Assembly: GCA_039714535.1 (NCBI GenBank)
Contig: JBDLJC010000016.1
Span: 1-64,000, forward strand
DNA from: JAGXFP01 sp039714535
Lineage (GTDB): Bacteria > Desulfobacterota > Desulfobulbia > Desulfobulbales > JAGXFP01
Reading direction: 5' to 3'
Length of the DNA: 64,000 bases
Positions 45,101 through 53,275 of this stretch are shown piece after piece (positions within the stretch are counted from its first letter, which is position 1; each line of letters opens with the position of its first letter). The notes under the pieces were generated by a model that worked only from the letters and a program-made list of their open reading frames with translations, searched no databases and was not told where the DNA came from. A program made the position numbers and the translations under genes.

Positions 45101-46549
45101 CCCGATCAGAATGGGCACTCTTATCTGGGTTGTGCCATAGGCGGACAAAGGATCAGGATCACTGTCGAAGGTCATTGTCCCCATTGTCAGTGGGGTGATA
45201 TTGATTGCCCCGGTAATTGCAGGGCCGTTATTCAAGCTCGGGACGGTAACAGTGACGAAATCAGTCCCCTGACAACCATTGTCACTGTATATGGCAGTTG
45301 CGACGCCATTAAAAGCAAGTGTACTCGGGGAAATGGCGGCCCGACCGGCCGCTGCGCAGGTAGACTCGAATTCTACAGTTAAGGGAGTGGTGTAATTATT
45401 CGTTCCGTCAAGCAGGGTAACCTCTACAGTTGTTGTCGTGAAAGCCGGTAAAGGATCAGGATCTGTGCCTACGCGAATGGGACTAAAGGTCAGAGGATTA
45501 ATGGCAAAATAACCCAATACCGTTGGGCCATTGGTTATGGAGGCAGTGATTGTGTCGGCGCCGCCACAACCGTTATCGGTGAAAATCGCCGTTGCAACGC
45601 CGCCAGCGGTTGTGGCGCTTTGGGTAATGGTAGCGTTGCCGTTAGTCGCACATGTGGAAGAAAAATTAACCGTAATTGGAATTGTGGTCAGTTTGGGCGC
45701 AACCCCATCATCATCAAAGACTTCGGCTGTTATGGTTGTCGTCCCATATGCAGAAAGGATGGGGTCGGCAAAACTTAGTGCCGGCATGGATATCTGGTTT
45801 ACAGTTAAAGTCCCGGAAGTTGGAAGAACGTTGTTTAAACCGGGCACTGAAACGTTGATTGTATCGACGTTGTTACAACCAAGATCGGTGTAAATAGCCT
45901 TCGCAACGCCGCCGATAGTATTTGCTGTGCTGGTAATGGTTGCCAGACCCGCTGTGGCACATTGGGAATCAAACTCAACTATGGCGGGGGCGGTGTAATT
46001 ATTTAAGCCATCCAAAAGGGTTACACTTACCGAAGTAGTACCAAGGGCCGGGAGGGGATTGCTGCCGAAGGTGAGTGCGCTCAAGGTTAGCGGGGTTACC
46101 GTAAGCGTCCCGGTATTGCTTGGCCCGTCGACAATTGAAGCGGTTACGGTATCATTGCCGCCGCAGCCGTTATCGGTGTACGCTGCTGTGGCGGTGCCGG
46201 TAACGGTATTAGCGGTAGTGGTTATTGTCGCGTCACCCCTCTCAACACAGTCCGAGGTAAAATCAACCGGGATGGATGTTGCCACCGGCACACCGCTGTC
46301 TAATACCGTGACGCTGATCTCGGTATTGCCGTACGGGGAAAGCACGGGGTCGGTAAAGGTCAAGGCCCCCATGGTCAAGTCACCAACAGTGACCGCGCCT
46401 CCGCCTGTAGCCCCTGTAGCCCCTGTAGATGCCGGCGGCGGGATATCACCACCGCTGCAACCAGCCACAACAAGGAGTGCAATGATTGCCAGGAAGTGCT
46501 TGATGGTTCTTAGAGATAGTTTCTTGCTGGGTTGTGTTTTGTAGCTCAT
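42152..46549 (-). CDS. Giant Ig-repeat surface lipoprotein
   Basis: A 1465-residue lipoprotein with lipobox VAGC near residues 30-33 after a Lys-rich signal. Residues about 55-1045 hold about ten Ig-like repeats of 95-105 residues. Each has one pair of Cys in a FTSxCxxxGxATI ... TATxTDNGCGG pattern, probably a disulfide. Two BIG_1/invasin-like domains follow, then a Ca-binding-like stretch DSDGDGLADLGEF ... DADDSGGYTAGE near residues 1265-1305. Part of the array was duplicated recently at DNA level (period 597-603 bp). It is last in the pilus operon; a surface adhesin or filament-associated role is inferred. Confidence 0.78.
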   Translation of the reverse strand: MSYKTQPSKKLSLRTIKHFLAIIALLVVAGCSGGDIPPPASTGATGATGGGAVTVGDLTMGALTFTDPVLSPYGNTEISVTVLDSGVPVATSIPVDFTSDCVERGDATITTTANTVTGTATAAYTDNGCGGNDTVTASIVDGPSNTGTLTVTPLTLSALTFGSNPLPALGTTSVSVTLLDGLNNYTAPAIVEFDSQCATAGLATITSTANTIGGVAKAIYTDLGCNNVDTINVSVPGLNNVLPTSGTLTVNQISMPALSFADPILSAYGTTTITAEVFDDDGVAPKLTTIPITVNFSSTCATNGNATITQSATTAGGVATAIFTDNGCGGADTITASITNGPTVLGYFAINPLTFSPIRVGTDPDPLPAFTTTTVEVTLLDGTNNYTTPLTVEFESTCAAAGRAAISPSTLAFNGVATAIYSDNGCQGTDFVTVTVPSLNNGPAITGAINITPLTMGTMTFDSDPDPLSAYGTTQIRVPILIGTDPNLSPVAVNFTSTCANAGLATISQTVTSSGGTATATFTDNGCGSTDNITASIVNGPTELGSLAINPLTFSPIRVGTDPDPLPAFATTTVEVTLLDGTANYTTPLTVDFTSFCADLLNPSLATITKTVPVSGGVATALYVDEGCQGDVVTVTVPSLNNGPTITRTLEITPLAMGTMTFDSDPDPLSPYGTNQIHVPILIGTDPNLSPVAVNFTSTCANAGKGTISETVTSSNGTATATFTDNGCGATDTITASITNGPSTSGQFDINVLTMSALSFGTEVAPDLPPYQSTTVSVTLLEGTADYTLPTAVNFSSFCADQGWATITPNVSTSGGTATATYVDNGCPGDDQIEVTVPSLANGPSQTGTLPIVPLTMGSVSPGLATISANASTSLTVTLKVGADNYLTPTVVDFTSICVQQGKATITPAQTNTTGGVATAIYKDQGCLGDDLITATLPDINNGPSSTGMITVEPLTLDPMSFGVSTVSAYGTTTAEVAVKSGGALITTPVIVNFSSLCAGLSPAQATISASVVTHNGLATATYTDNGCNGDDQITASITDGPSVSATLAVSAPDVGSLQYISATPTTIALKGVGGDNTSQVKFKVVDFNMNPIANQPVDFTLTTSIGGLYLTNASGITNIAGEVDAIVNSGTIGTPVRVTASTLTADGTTTIYSQSEQLWVSTGLPDQDSFSLVASTWRPAKFWESAGETITLSIIASDHFNNPVKDGTTIFFTTECGQIDPSCQTAGGACTVQYKSDDGRPADGNCGILAYAIGEESFVDSDGDGLADLGEFTNLGEPWLDADDSGGYTAGELYLDYDGNTSYSTAAADPKFNGILCNDVTGTSTPGSCSSRDTTYVYRNPVVYWPTANVGTFTVTPAPFALTDCTTVDDWTLIIEDDNGGPMATDTTFALANGASGLVEIVGLSTFTTTDAETNAAGNKTQFDFQTIGSASCAAAAPTSDSIEVTVTPPGGTPQTHVFNVTIP

Positions 46550-46627
46550 TTTTTCCACTCTTTCCAATGTTGTTGGAAAATTTATAAGTTCTTTTTGTTC
46601 CCCCGAACGAACGAAAGAAGCTCTCTA

Positions 46628-47644
46628 TTATAACACAGTGCTGGACTTGGAAGCAAAATCATTGATCAGGGCGGCAATCGCTTGCTGGACGGCGGTGTCG
46701 AACAACTTATCTTCTCTGGTTTCAGCAAAAACGGTCTGCGGCTTGACCAGGACCTTGACGCTGTTGGTCCAGACAACTTCAGCGGTTTGCGGGTCCTGGA
46801 CCCATAATCTCAGCTGGATCGCCGCCTGGTTGGCTTTACCGCCTTTACTTGCAACATAACCCAAGGCCGCGCCACCCATCCCCCAGATCATGCTATTGTG
46901 TCTGCCCGGGTTAAGCTTTTCGGTATAGTCGTAAGGTCCTGAGGCATTGTAACCGATGACAGCTCCGGCAGCGCCACTCATTAGCGCTGAACCCAGGCTA
47001 TCGTAGGTGTCAGAGTTTGTGACGCCGAAAAGGGCCTTGCTGGAGCCTGCAAATAGAACCGGCATAATACCGCGTTTAAGGGGCGACCAGGTGTTCTCCT
47101 GGTCAAATTCGTAGGAGAGAATCTGGCCGCGCATAACAAAATCGGCATTAAAGTTATCGGCTATTTTGGCCAGGGTTGCGCTATCAAGAGCATAGTTGCT
47201 GGCCTGATTGCTATTGGAGCGAGGTTGTTCTTTTTCAACCATGTCGGCAAGCTCGGACTTCATTAAAGATGACCAGCTGGAATCGTTGCTGATGGCATCT
47301 TGGATGTAACCGGGTAAGGCGCTGTTTTGGGACAGGTCTGAATTCAGGGTGGCGACGTTGGTCTCGGCTAAATATGCCAGTAAATCTTCCTGAACCGGCA
47401 AGCGGAAGCCTTTGCCGGTTAATCCGGCGGTAAGATTCTCCATTATATTGATGTTGCGCCGAAAAGCCCTTTCTGCATCTTTCGTGTATGAGTAATCGGC
47501 AAACGGCAGGATGACCATTTTTTTGCTGGTGCATTTTTCCGGATTGGCGCTTGCGGACACGGCTAATCTCTCGGAAACCAACTGACCGCATCCGGAAACT
47601 GCAAATGCTAAAAAACCTATGGCGAATAGACGTAAAGTGGACAT
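46628..47644 (-). CDS. CsgG-like lipoprotein of the pilus cluster
   Basis: A 338-residue lipoprotein with lipobox VSGC near residues 17-20 and an AAGGAG ribosome site; the in-frame extension to 47683 is not used. It shows a KMVILPFADYSY strand near residue 43, a helical segment with DNFNADFVMRGQIL, a Gly-rich block (residues about 200-265, ALMSGAAGAVIGYN), and a IQLRLWVQDPQTAEVVW strand, so it is CsgG/GNA1162-like. Position between the secretin and Ig-repeat genes suggests a role in surface assembly of the pilus or its partner. Confidence 0.62.
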   Translation of the reverse strand: MSTLRLFAIGFLAFAVSGCGQLVSERLAVSASANPEKCTSKKMVILPFADYSYTKDAERAFRRNINIMENLTAGLTGKGFRLPVQEDLLAYLAETNVATLNSDLSQNSALPGYIQDAISNDSSWSSLMKSELADMVEKEQPRSNSNQASNYALDSATLAKIADNFNADFVMRGQILSYEFDQENTWSPLKRGIMPVLFAGSSKALFGVTNSDTYDSLGSALMSGAAGAVIGYNASGPYDYTEKLNPGRHNSMIWGMGGAALGYVASKGGKANQAAIQLRLWVQDPQTAEVVWTNSVKVLVKPQTVFAETREDKLFDTAVQQAIAALINDFASKSSTVL

Positions 47645-47682
47645 TATTTTGTCTCCTTTTATTGCTTTGCTTGGCAATCTCA

Positions 47683-49314
47683 TTAGATAATTTCCGGCTT
47701 TAGTAGAATAATCAGTTCCTTTCGTAGTTTAACTTTGCTGTCAAGGCTGAAGAGCCCGCCGATCAGCGGTAATTTCCCCAGCACCGGCACATTTTCATCC
47801 TTACCGTCATCGGTGGAGTCGATCAGCCCACCTACAACCAGCATTTCACCTTTCTTGACCCGGACAATAGTTGACATCTCTCTGACGTTGGTAACCGGCA
47901 GGCCCACTGTTGAGTCGCCAAAATCCCTGTATACGATGGGCTCTTCGAGCTGGGAGGTGACCGGGGTCAGGTTTAGGATTATTTCATCATTTTCAAGGAC
48001 AGTAGCGATAATAGACATAACAATGCCTGATGTTTTGTCTTTGGTCGTGACATCAGTCTTAACGACACCCTCTTCCACGGTTGTCGTTACTTTGTCGATG
48101 TATGTTACGTTTTTGCCGACATTAATCAGGGCTGGTTGGCCGTTCAAGACACTTAGCTTAGGGTTTGCCAGGACCTTTGTTTTGCCCTGCTTTTCTATGG
48201 CGCTGACCAGGGTGGTAAAACTTTTTGCGTTCAAGGTGAAGGAGCGGCTGCTGCTTGGCCCCAAGGGCTGGTGGGTCGTGCTTGAGCCAAAGTCCATGTT
48301 AAAGGTGAAAGGACTGCTGTTAAAAAGGGACTCCCAGTCGATCCCGACTTCCCGCTCGTTGTTGATCGAGACCTCAAGGATCTTGGCTTCAATGGAAATT
48401 TGCTTGTATAGTTCACCTTTCAGATTGCTGAGGTATGTCTCAACTTTTTTGATAATTCGTCTTGGCGCAGTTACGGTTATCAGGCCAATCGGTTTGTCAA
48501 TTGTATAAAATCCCTTGGCGGATTGGGTGCGGGATACCTTGGCTGGTTCAGGGGTCTCCGACTTTTTGTCGGATGATTTAGCTGTGGGGGGGGGGATTGA
48601 AGCAGACTCCTCCCAGATATTTAAAACCTGATCCAGATTTTTTTGGATGTTGTCCCAGATATCAAATTCATAGCCGGTATTCTGAATACTACTCTGGGAA
48701 GTATCAGAAACATTCGCGCCGACGGAGGATGCGTATGTTGCCTTCATGAAAGGCATAGCCAGATGGAATCTTCGGGTCTCCTTGTATTTGACGACAATGG
48801 TGTTGCCCTCAACTTCGTGAAAATAGTCCCGTTGCCGAAGGAGGTTGTCAAGGGCCTTGAAAAAGTCATCATTTGCCCTGATATCGACGTCAACATAAGA
48901 GTATTGATCAACGTCACTGGCCCAGCTGATATTCATCTTTTTCAGGGCGGCAAGCTTTTTCAATATATCCTTGAGAACCACTGGCCCGGTGGCGGATGAT
49001 ACGTCTGCCCCGACTTTGACGACGAAATCCTCATCAATGCCAAAGGAGTCAATGGCGTCACTTGTTTCTGTGAGACTGTAAGAGGGACTTTGAAAACGAA
49101 CCGGCAGGGAAGTTGGTTGTGAGTAAGCCGGCCCAGAAGAAGTTCGGTTTGAATAGGAGGTCTCGTGTGCCGCCGCCTTGATCTGGCTCGCCTCGTTTGT
49201 TTTAGCGGCAACATCTCGTTCAGCCGGGCCTTGTGCTGAAGGCGAACAGGCAAAAAGGATAGTAAGCAGACTGGCCGCCACTCCTAGTATGTATATGGAA
49301 CTCTTGGTTTTCAT
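47683..49314 (-). CDS. Type IV pilus / MSHA-type secretin (lipoprotein)
   Basis: A 543-residue outer-membrane secretin with a lipobox-like LFACS at residues 20-24. Residues about 105-175 are an N0/STN-like domain (VLKDILKKLAALKKM). Residues about 280-345 are an N1-like domain (FYTIDKPIGLITVTAPRR). The secretin core runs from about 345 to the end, with TKVLANPKLSVLNGQPALINVGKNV and the VPVLGKLPLIGGLFS signature. The layout is MshL/PilQ-like rather than GspD. It carries no AMIN domain; that module is in the preceding gene. Exports the pilus through the outer membrane. Confidence 0.88.
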   Translation of the reverse strand: MKTKSSIYILGVAASLLTILFACSPSAQGPAERDVAAKTNEASQIKAAAHETSYSNRTSSGPAYSQPTSLPVRFQSPSYSLTETSDAIDSFGIDEDFVVKVGADVSSATGPVVLKDILKKLAALKKMNISWASDVDQYSYVDVDIRANDDFFKALDNLLRQRDYFHEVEGNTIVVKYKETRRFHLAMPFMKATYASSVGANVSDTSQSSIQNTGYEFDIWDNIQKNLDQVLNIWEESASIPPPTAKSSDKKSETPEPAKVSRTQSAKGFYTIDKPIGLITVTAPRRIIKKVETYLSNLKGELYKQISIEAKILEVSINNEREVGIDWESLFNSSPFTFNMDFGSSTTHQPLGPSSSRSFTLNAKSFTTLVSAIEKQGKTKVLANPKLSVLNGQPALINVGKNVTYIDKVTTTVEEGVVKTDVTTKDKTSGIVMSIIATVLENDEIILNLTPVTSQLEEPIVYRDFGDSTVGLPVTNVREMSTIVRVKKGEMLVVGGLIDSTDDGKDENVPVLGKLPLIGGLFSLDSKVKLRKELIILLKPEII

Positions 49315-49376
49315 TTTTTGATCTCTCTTTTTGCTTAAAGTGTTTAGATAAGCCGTTAAATTACTTATCTTTCAGA

Positions 49377-51458
49377 TTACTGGCCCGCAAGAGAAGCTCT
49401 TCCTTTGATGTAGCGGTTCAGGTCTGCCGGGATTTCATACCCGGAAAGCAGAATGGTTCGGTATTCCGATGCTGCTATGTCTTGCCGGCCTTGCTTGTCA
49501 TGGATACGGGCCCTGCTGATCATGGTTTCCAATGAGTCTCCATGGAAACTTTCGTGTTGTTTCAAGAGGTCCAGGGCGCGATCAAATTGATTGTGTTCTT
49601 CGCTGAAGGCCGCATAGCTGGTGAGAGCTGCACTGGACGGCTCCGGACCGCTAATTGATTTCTCGAAATATTCTTCAGCCTGGTCCGTTTTTTTCATCCG
49701 AGCCAAACCGATAGCTACTTGCAAGGCTGAAGCGTAATCATTGGGATCAGCCTTCAGGGCCGTTTTCGCGTAATGAACTGCTTTGGCATTTTGACCAAGG
49801 CGAACCAGGGATAAGGCTGCGATCCTTTTGGCTATAATTGTATTTTCGGGCCATTTGCTGAACGACTCTTCATATAGGGCGAGGGCCGCTGTGTAATTCC
49901 CCAGCTTTTCACTGTTTTGGGCCTGGTGAATAAGATTCTTGGCCGCGACAATCGTTTCCGGGATCTCTTGGAGTTTGCTGATTTGGATGCCCTCTTTTCC
50001 TGGCTGCTGTTTGAAATCAAAGGACTCGTCTGTTTTGAATTCCACAGTTTCAAGAGTTTTTTCCGGCCATTCAAATTTTTTGCTCTTAGGCGAGATTACA
50101 ATGGTGTTATAGCGTTCTTCTTTCTGGAGATCCTTGAGGTTCAAGATGATGTCCAAGGCAAAATCCCAGGGGACATCGTTTAAGGCGAGGGTCAAAGAGC
50201 CGCCCACCGCTTGGTCAACGACCATATTAAGATTGCTGATTTCACCGAAGAGGCGGAAGACATTGTGTAGGTCGATTTTGTAAAAATCAACAGTTATACG
50301 CTCTTTTTCGTAGCCCGCAAAAGGCGACCCGGAACCGCCGGATTTCTTCTTACCTGACTCTTTATGTGCAATTGTTGGTGGGGAGATTTCGGTTTCTGCA
50401 GTTTTGGTTTCCGCATTAAGAACTTCTCCTGTGGTAGTCTCGATTATCTGTGGTTCCGGCGAGATTGTCGGCTCGGCATCGGCATGACTATCGGCACTCA
50501 ACAGACCGGCAATAACTGAGGTTGCGGCTGACGGTTCTTTGATTGTCACCAGCAAACCATCGGTCCGGGCGCTTACCGTGTAGTCAAATAATTTGTCACG
50601 GTTGGAATCGAAGACGACGCGGAATCCGTCGCTCCGGGCGCCTGTTCTAACCTGGGCTAAAGCGGTATCGACTTTTTTGGGCTGGATGGGCCCAGCTAAT
50701 TTTACATTCTTGACATCAAGGTACATGCGATCCGGCCGATCTGCCTTGGAGTTTTTCTCGAGTTGAACTTCCTTGTAATCGTTTATTGAGCCATCAGCTC
50801 TTAAAAAAACCTTTGTCTCGGTAGCGGAATGTTCAATTTCAATATCAAAAAGAACGCTAGCTTCATTTTTTCCCAAGATAGGTGCTGATTGACCGGTATC
50901 TGTCAAAGCTTCAACGTGCTCTTCATTTGCAGAGGATGCCGTTGGCGCCGCCGATGTCTCTGGCTCTACAGCAACTACTTGCGTCTCTTGCGACGAAGAG
51001 ATATCTAAGTTTTGGGGCTGTTCGGCAGTCGCCGCTTTGGCGAATTTGACAACTATGTCATTGTTCAGCCGGTCAATTGTGTAGCTGTTATCCTCTCCAA
51101 GGAAGAATTCGATCCTGGCGATAAATGGTTCCTTGTCTTCAAGAACTTTCCCTGTTATCTGAGAAACCGGGCCCTTAGGTGTGCCTAGAGACAGATCCAA
51201 AGATGGATCGATGGAGGCATCGGCAATGTCAATTATTACCCTGAATGGGTTGAATAATTCGTACATTGTATAGGTTGGCGGTGTTTCGCCTTTTATCACC
51301 AGCACAAAATCATCGGCAGTTTCTTCCCATTCCAGTGTCTGGATCAGGTAAGAATCCTGGCTTTCACTTTTTGCTCTGCATGGAGTATAAATTAACAGAC
51401 TGGACATAATTAGAATTGCCCAGAAAGCAACAGCTGGCCGTTTTGTAAGGGTAACCAC
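49377..51458 (-). CDS. AMIN + STN + TPR protein of the pilus cluster
   Basis: A 693-residue exported protein (GTG start overlapping the pilP stop as TAGTG). Order: signal peptide; AMIN-type domain (residues about 35-130, with IQTLEWEETADDFVLVIKGE and YELFNPFRVIIDIADA); a second AMIN-like domain (about 190-310, MYLDVKNVKLAG); a Ser/Pro-rich linker; an STN/N0 domain (ITVDFYKIDLHNVFRLFGEI, about 390-460); and C-terminal TPRs (about 500-690, with YTAALALYEESFSKWPENTI). These are the N-terminal parts of PilQ on a separate, TPR-extended polypeptide. Likely a periplasmic partner of the secretin. Confidence 0.8.
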   Translation of the reverse strand: MVTLTKRPAVAFWAILIMSSLLIYTPCRAKSESQDSYLIQTLEWEETADDFVLVIKGETPPTYTMYELFNPFRVIIDIADASIDPSLDLSLGTPKGPVSQITGKVLEDKEPFIARIEFFLGEDNSYTIDRLNNDIVVKFAKAATAEQPQNLDISSSQETQVVAVEPETSAAPTASSANEEHVEALTDTGQSAPILGKNEASVLFDIEIEHSATETKVFLRADGSINDYKEVQLEKNSKADRPDRMYLDVKNVKLAGPIQPKKVDTALAQVRTGARSDGFRVVFDSNRDKLFDYTVSARTDGLLVTIKEPSAATSVIAGLLSADSHADAEPTISPEPQIIETTTGEVLNAETKTAETEISPPTIAHKESGKKKSGGSGSPFAGYEKERITVDFYKIDLHNVFRLFGEISNLNMVVDQAVGGSLTLALNDVPWDFALDIILNLKDLQKEERYNTIVISPKSKKFEWPEKTLETVEFKTDESFDFKQQPGKEGIQISKLQEIPETIVAAKNLIHQAQNSEKLGNYTAALALYEESFSKWPENTIIAKRIAALSLVRLGQNAKAVHYAKTALKADPNDYASALQVAIGLARMKKTDQAEEYFEKSISGPEPSSAALTSYAAFSEEHNQFDRALDLLKQHESFHGDSLETMISRARIHDKQGRQDIAASEYRTILLSGYEIPADLNRYIKGRASLAGQ

Positions 51459-52036
51459 TACTTTTCCCCCTCTTTTCTTAAATTCATCTCCACGGTCTTG
51501 TATTTCTTTTCTCGCGACATGGAGTAGGATAATTGTTTGATGATTACTTGGTTGGGTAAAATATTTGAAATTATTCCAGATCTGCCAATTTTAGTTCCTT
51601 TCCTGACGATGTAGCCCTTGTGTGCAGAATCCTCAACCATTGCCATGGGACTGCTGTCCGTAAAAATAATTGAAACCAGCGTTAACTGACCTGGTTCAAA
51701 TTGCCGCATTCCCGTCAATATCTCTGGTTTTGTTTCGGCTACTTCCTGCAAAATCTTCTGTGATATAAATGGCAAAAAAGGATCTGTTCTGTTTTCGCTT
51801 TGGTAAGTAAAAGGCTTCAATTCCATTGAGGCTATAAGTTCTTTCAATGCCTCGTTAATTTTCAAGTTTTCCTCTATTGCCGCCTTTGTAGCACCTTTGT
51901 TCTCTGTTGTTATTTGCGCGCAGCTAAGCGTGGGGATGGCAACGGCGAACAGAACGATGAAGGTCGTCGTTAAGGCAAAATAATGCAAACATGTTTTCAG
52001 TGAATTTTCTCTCTTCATGAAATTGGTTGGCAACAT
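51458..52036 (-). CDS. pilP: Type IV pilus assembly protein PilP-like
   Basis: A 192-residue envelope protein. One hydrophobic N-terminal segment (residues about 17-37) precedes a helical region, then a PilP-type beta domain with YQSENRTDPFLPF, LTGMRQFEPGQLTLVSIIF, GYIVRKGTKIGRSGII and a strand IKQLSYS. PilP links PilNO to the secretin. It lies between pilO and the AMIN protein in the same order as other pil operons. The stop overlaps the next start by one base. Confidence 0.82.
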   Translation of the reverse strand: MLPTNFMKRENSLKTCLHYFALTTTFIVLFAVAIPTLSCAQITTENKGATKAAIEENLKINEALKELIASMELKPFTYQSENRTDPFLPFISQKILQEVAETKPEILTGMRQFEPGQLTLVSIIFTDSSPMAMVEDSAHKGYIVRKGTKIGRSGIISNILPNQVIIKQLSYSMSREKKYKTVEMNLRKEGEK

Positions 52037-52046
52037 ACCTATTGTT

Positions 52047-52679
52047 TTATTTTTTAGGTTTAGCCTTACTTTCTGCCGCTGACAGAAATCTATAAGTCAC
52101 AAGCTGAAGGGAGGCTGTGAGTCGCATTTCATTATCAACTAGCTTTGCGCCGCTTAGGGCGATGTTGTTTGCCGACACTATGCGGTTTAACTTACTGATT
52201 TTGTCTAAGAACGTACCAATGTTGTGATACGTACCGTTTATTTTTATTGCTATGGGGATGACCGCGTAGAACTGCTTTTTTTGTTCTGCTTTAGGTGTAA
52301 AAGAGACAAACTCAAGACCAGAGTTGGTTCCGTGCTCCGATATATCTGTAAGCAGCTTCGGGATTTCTTTTTGTTTGGGTAATAAGAGAGATGCCGCTTT
52401 TAACTGTAATTCTACATGTGCTTTTTCAGCCTTATGTTCATCAAGCTTGTCGGCGATGGCTTCAACTTTTTGGATTTCACTATTTAGAAAGATATTGGCT
52501 TTCCTGAACTTAGCAATCTCCTCGTTTTTAGGAGAGAGGAAGAGGAAGAAAAAAAGCAATATTGGAATCAGCATGCTGGCGGCAAAAATCCCTGTCTTGT
52601 GCTTTTGGCTCAGGCCGGCCAGCTTGTTGTCAATAAAGGACACGTAGGCCTGTTTTGTTTTCGTGATTTGATCCTGCAT
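52047..52679 (-). CDS. pilO: Type IV pilus assembly protein PilO-like
   Basis: A 210-residue bitopic protein with one inner-membrane helix (residues about 28-48, ASMLIPILLFFFLFLS) after a cytoplasmic tail, a coiled coil (about 50-105) and a ferredoxin-like C-terminal domain (IPIAIKINGTYHNIGTFLDKIS). With PilN it forms the alignment subcomplex. It is 30 bases from pilN and 10 from pilP. A good ribosome site precedes ATG. Confidence 0.85.
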   Translation of the reverse strand: MQDQITKTKQAYVSFIDNKLAGLSQKHKTGIFAASMLIPILLFFFLFLSPKNEEIAKFRKANIFLNSEIQKVEAIADKLDEHKAEKAHVELQLKAASLLLPKQKEIPKLLTDISEHGTNSGLEFVSFTPKAEQKKQFYAVIPIAIKINGTYHNIGTFLDKISKLNRIVSANNIALSGAKLVDNEMRLTASLQLVTYRFLSAAESKAKPKK

Positions 52680-52709
52680 TTACCTTTTCCCTTCTCGCCC
52701 CTACCTTGA

Positions 52710-53258
52710 TTATTTAGGAGTTTTTATACCTACTTTTAGAGAAAATGATTTTAATTTTGCTCCGGCAATTACTGTTTGTGAAGACTTTGTAAGCGCTGAT
52801 TTTTTGAAGTAAGTAGATGCCGATATGCTGTTCATGAATTGGGCAATTGTAGCGTTGTCTAGCGCTGTCCCGGCGATATTTAATCTCATCCCTTTTAAGC
52901 TCATGGTTTTAAACCATAGCCTGTTTGACGGGGTCAAATTAGCAATCTCGTCCATGACGTGTACGGAAACCTGAGAGTTCTTTTTTAACTTCTTTATGAC
53001 ATTCAGTTTGGTTTCCTGAATTTTCTTGTCTTTTTTAAGTTTGTTGATCTCGTCGATTGTTTTTTGGTAGGAGGCTTTTTTCTTAGTCAAAGATACATTT
53101 TCAGCTTTTAACCTTTCGCTGGTGGAAATCTTGTTGAGGGCAAACATCCCCAATGCAATCAGCAGAAATATAATTGAAGCAAGATACATGGCGACTTCAT
53201 TGCGAACCTGAAGTCTCGCCCGTATTTGCCTAACTGGTATTAGGTTAATATGTGTCAT
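52710..53258 (-). CDS. pilN: Type IV pilus assembly protein PilN-like
   Basis: A 182-residue bitopic protein. The N-terminal MTHINLIPVRQIRAR is the conserved INLLP-like PilN tail that binds PilM, followed by a transmembrane helix (residues about 24-43), a basic coiled coil and a periplasmic domain (about 100-182). It is 17 bases downstream of pilM. Confidence 0.87.
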   Translation of the reverse strand: MTHINLIPVRQIRARLQVRNEVAMYLASIIFLLIALGMFALNKISTSERLKAENVSLTKKKASYQKTIDEINKLKKDKKIQETKLNVIKKLKKNSQVSVHVMDEIANLTPSNRLWFKTMSLKGMRLNIAGTALDNATIAQFMNSISASTYFKKSALTKSSQTVIAGAKLKSFSLKVGIKTPK

Positions 53259-53275
53259 TGGTTCTTATGCCATGC

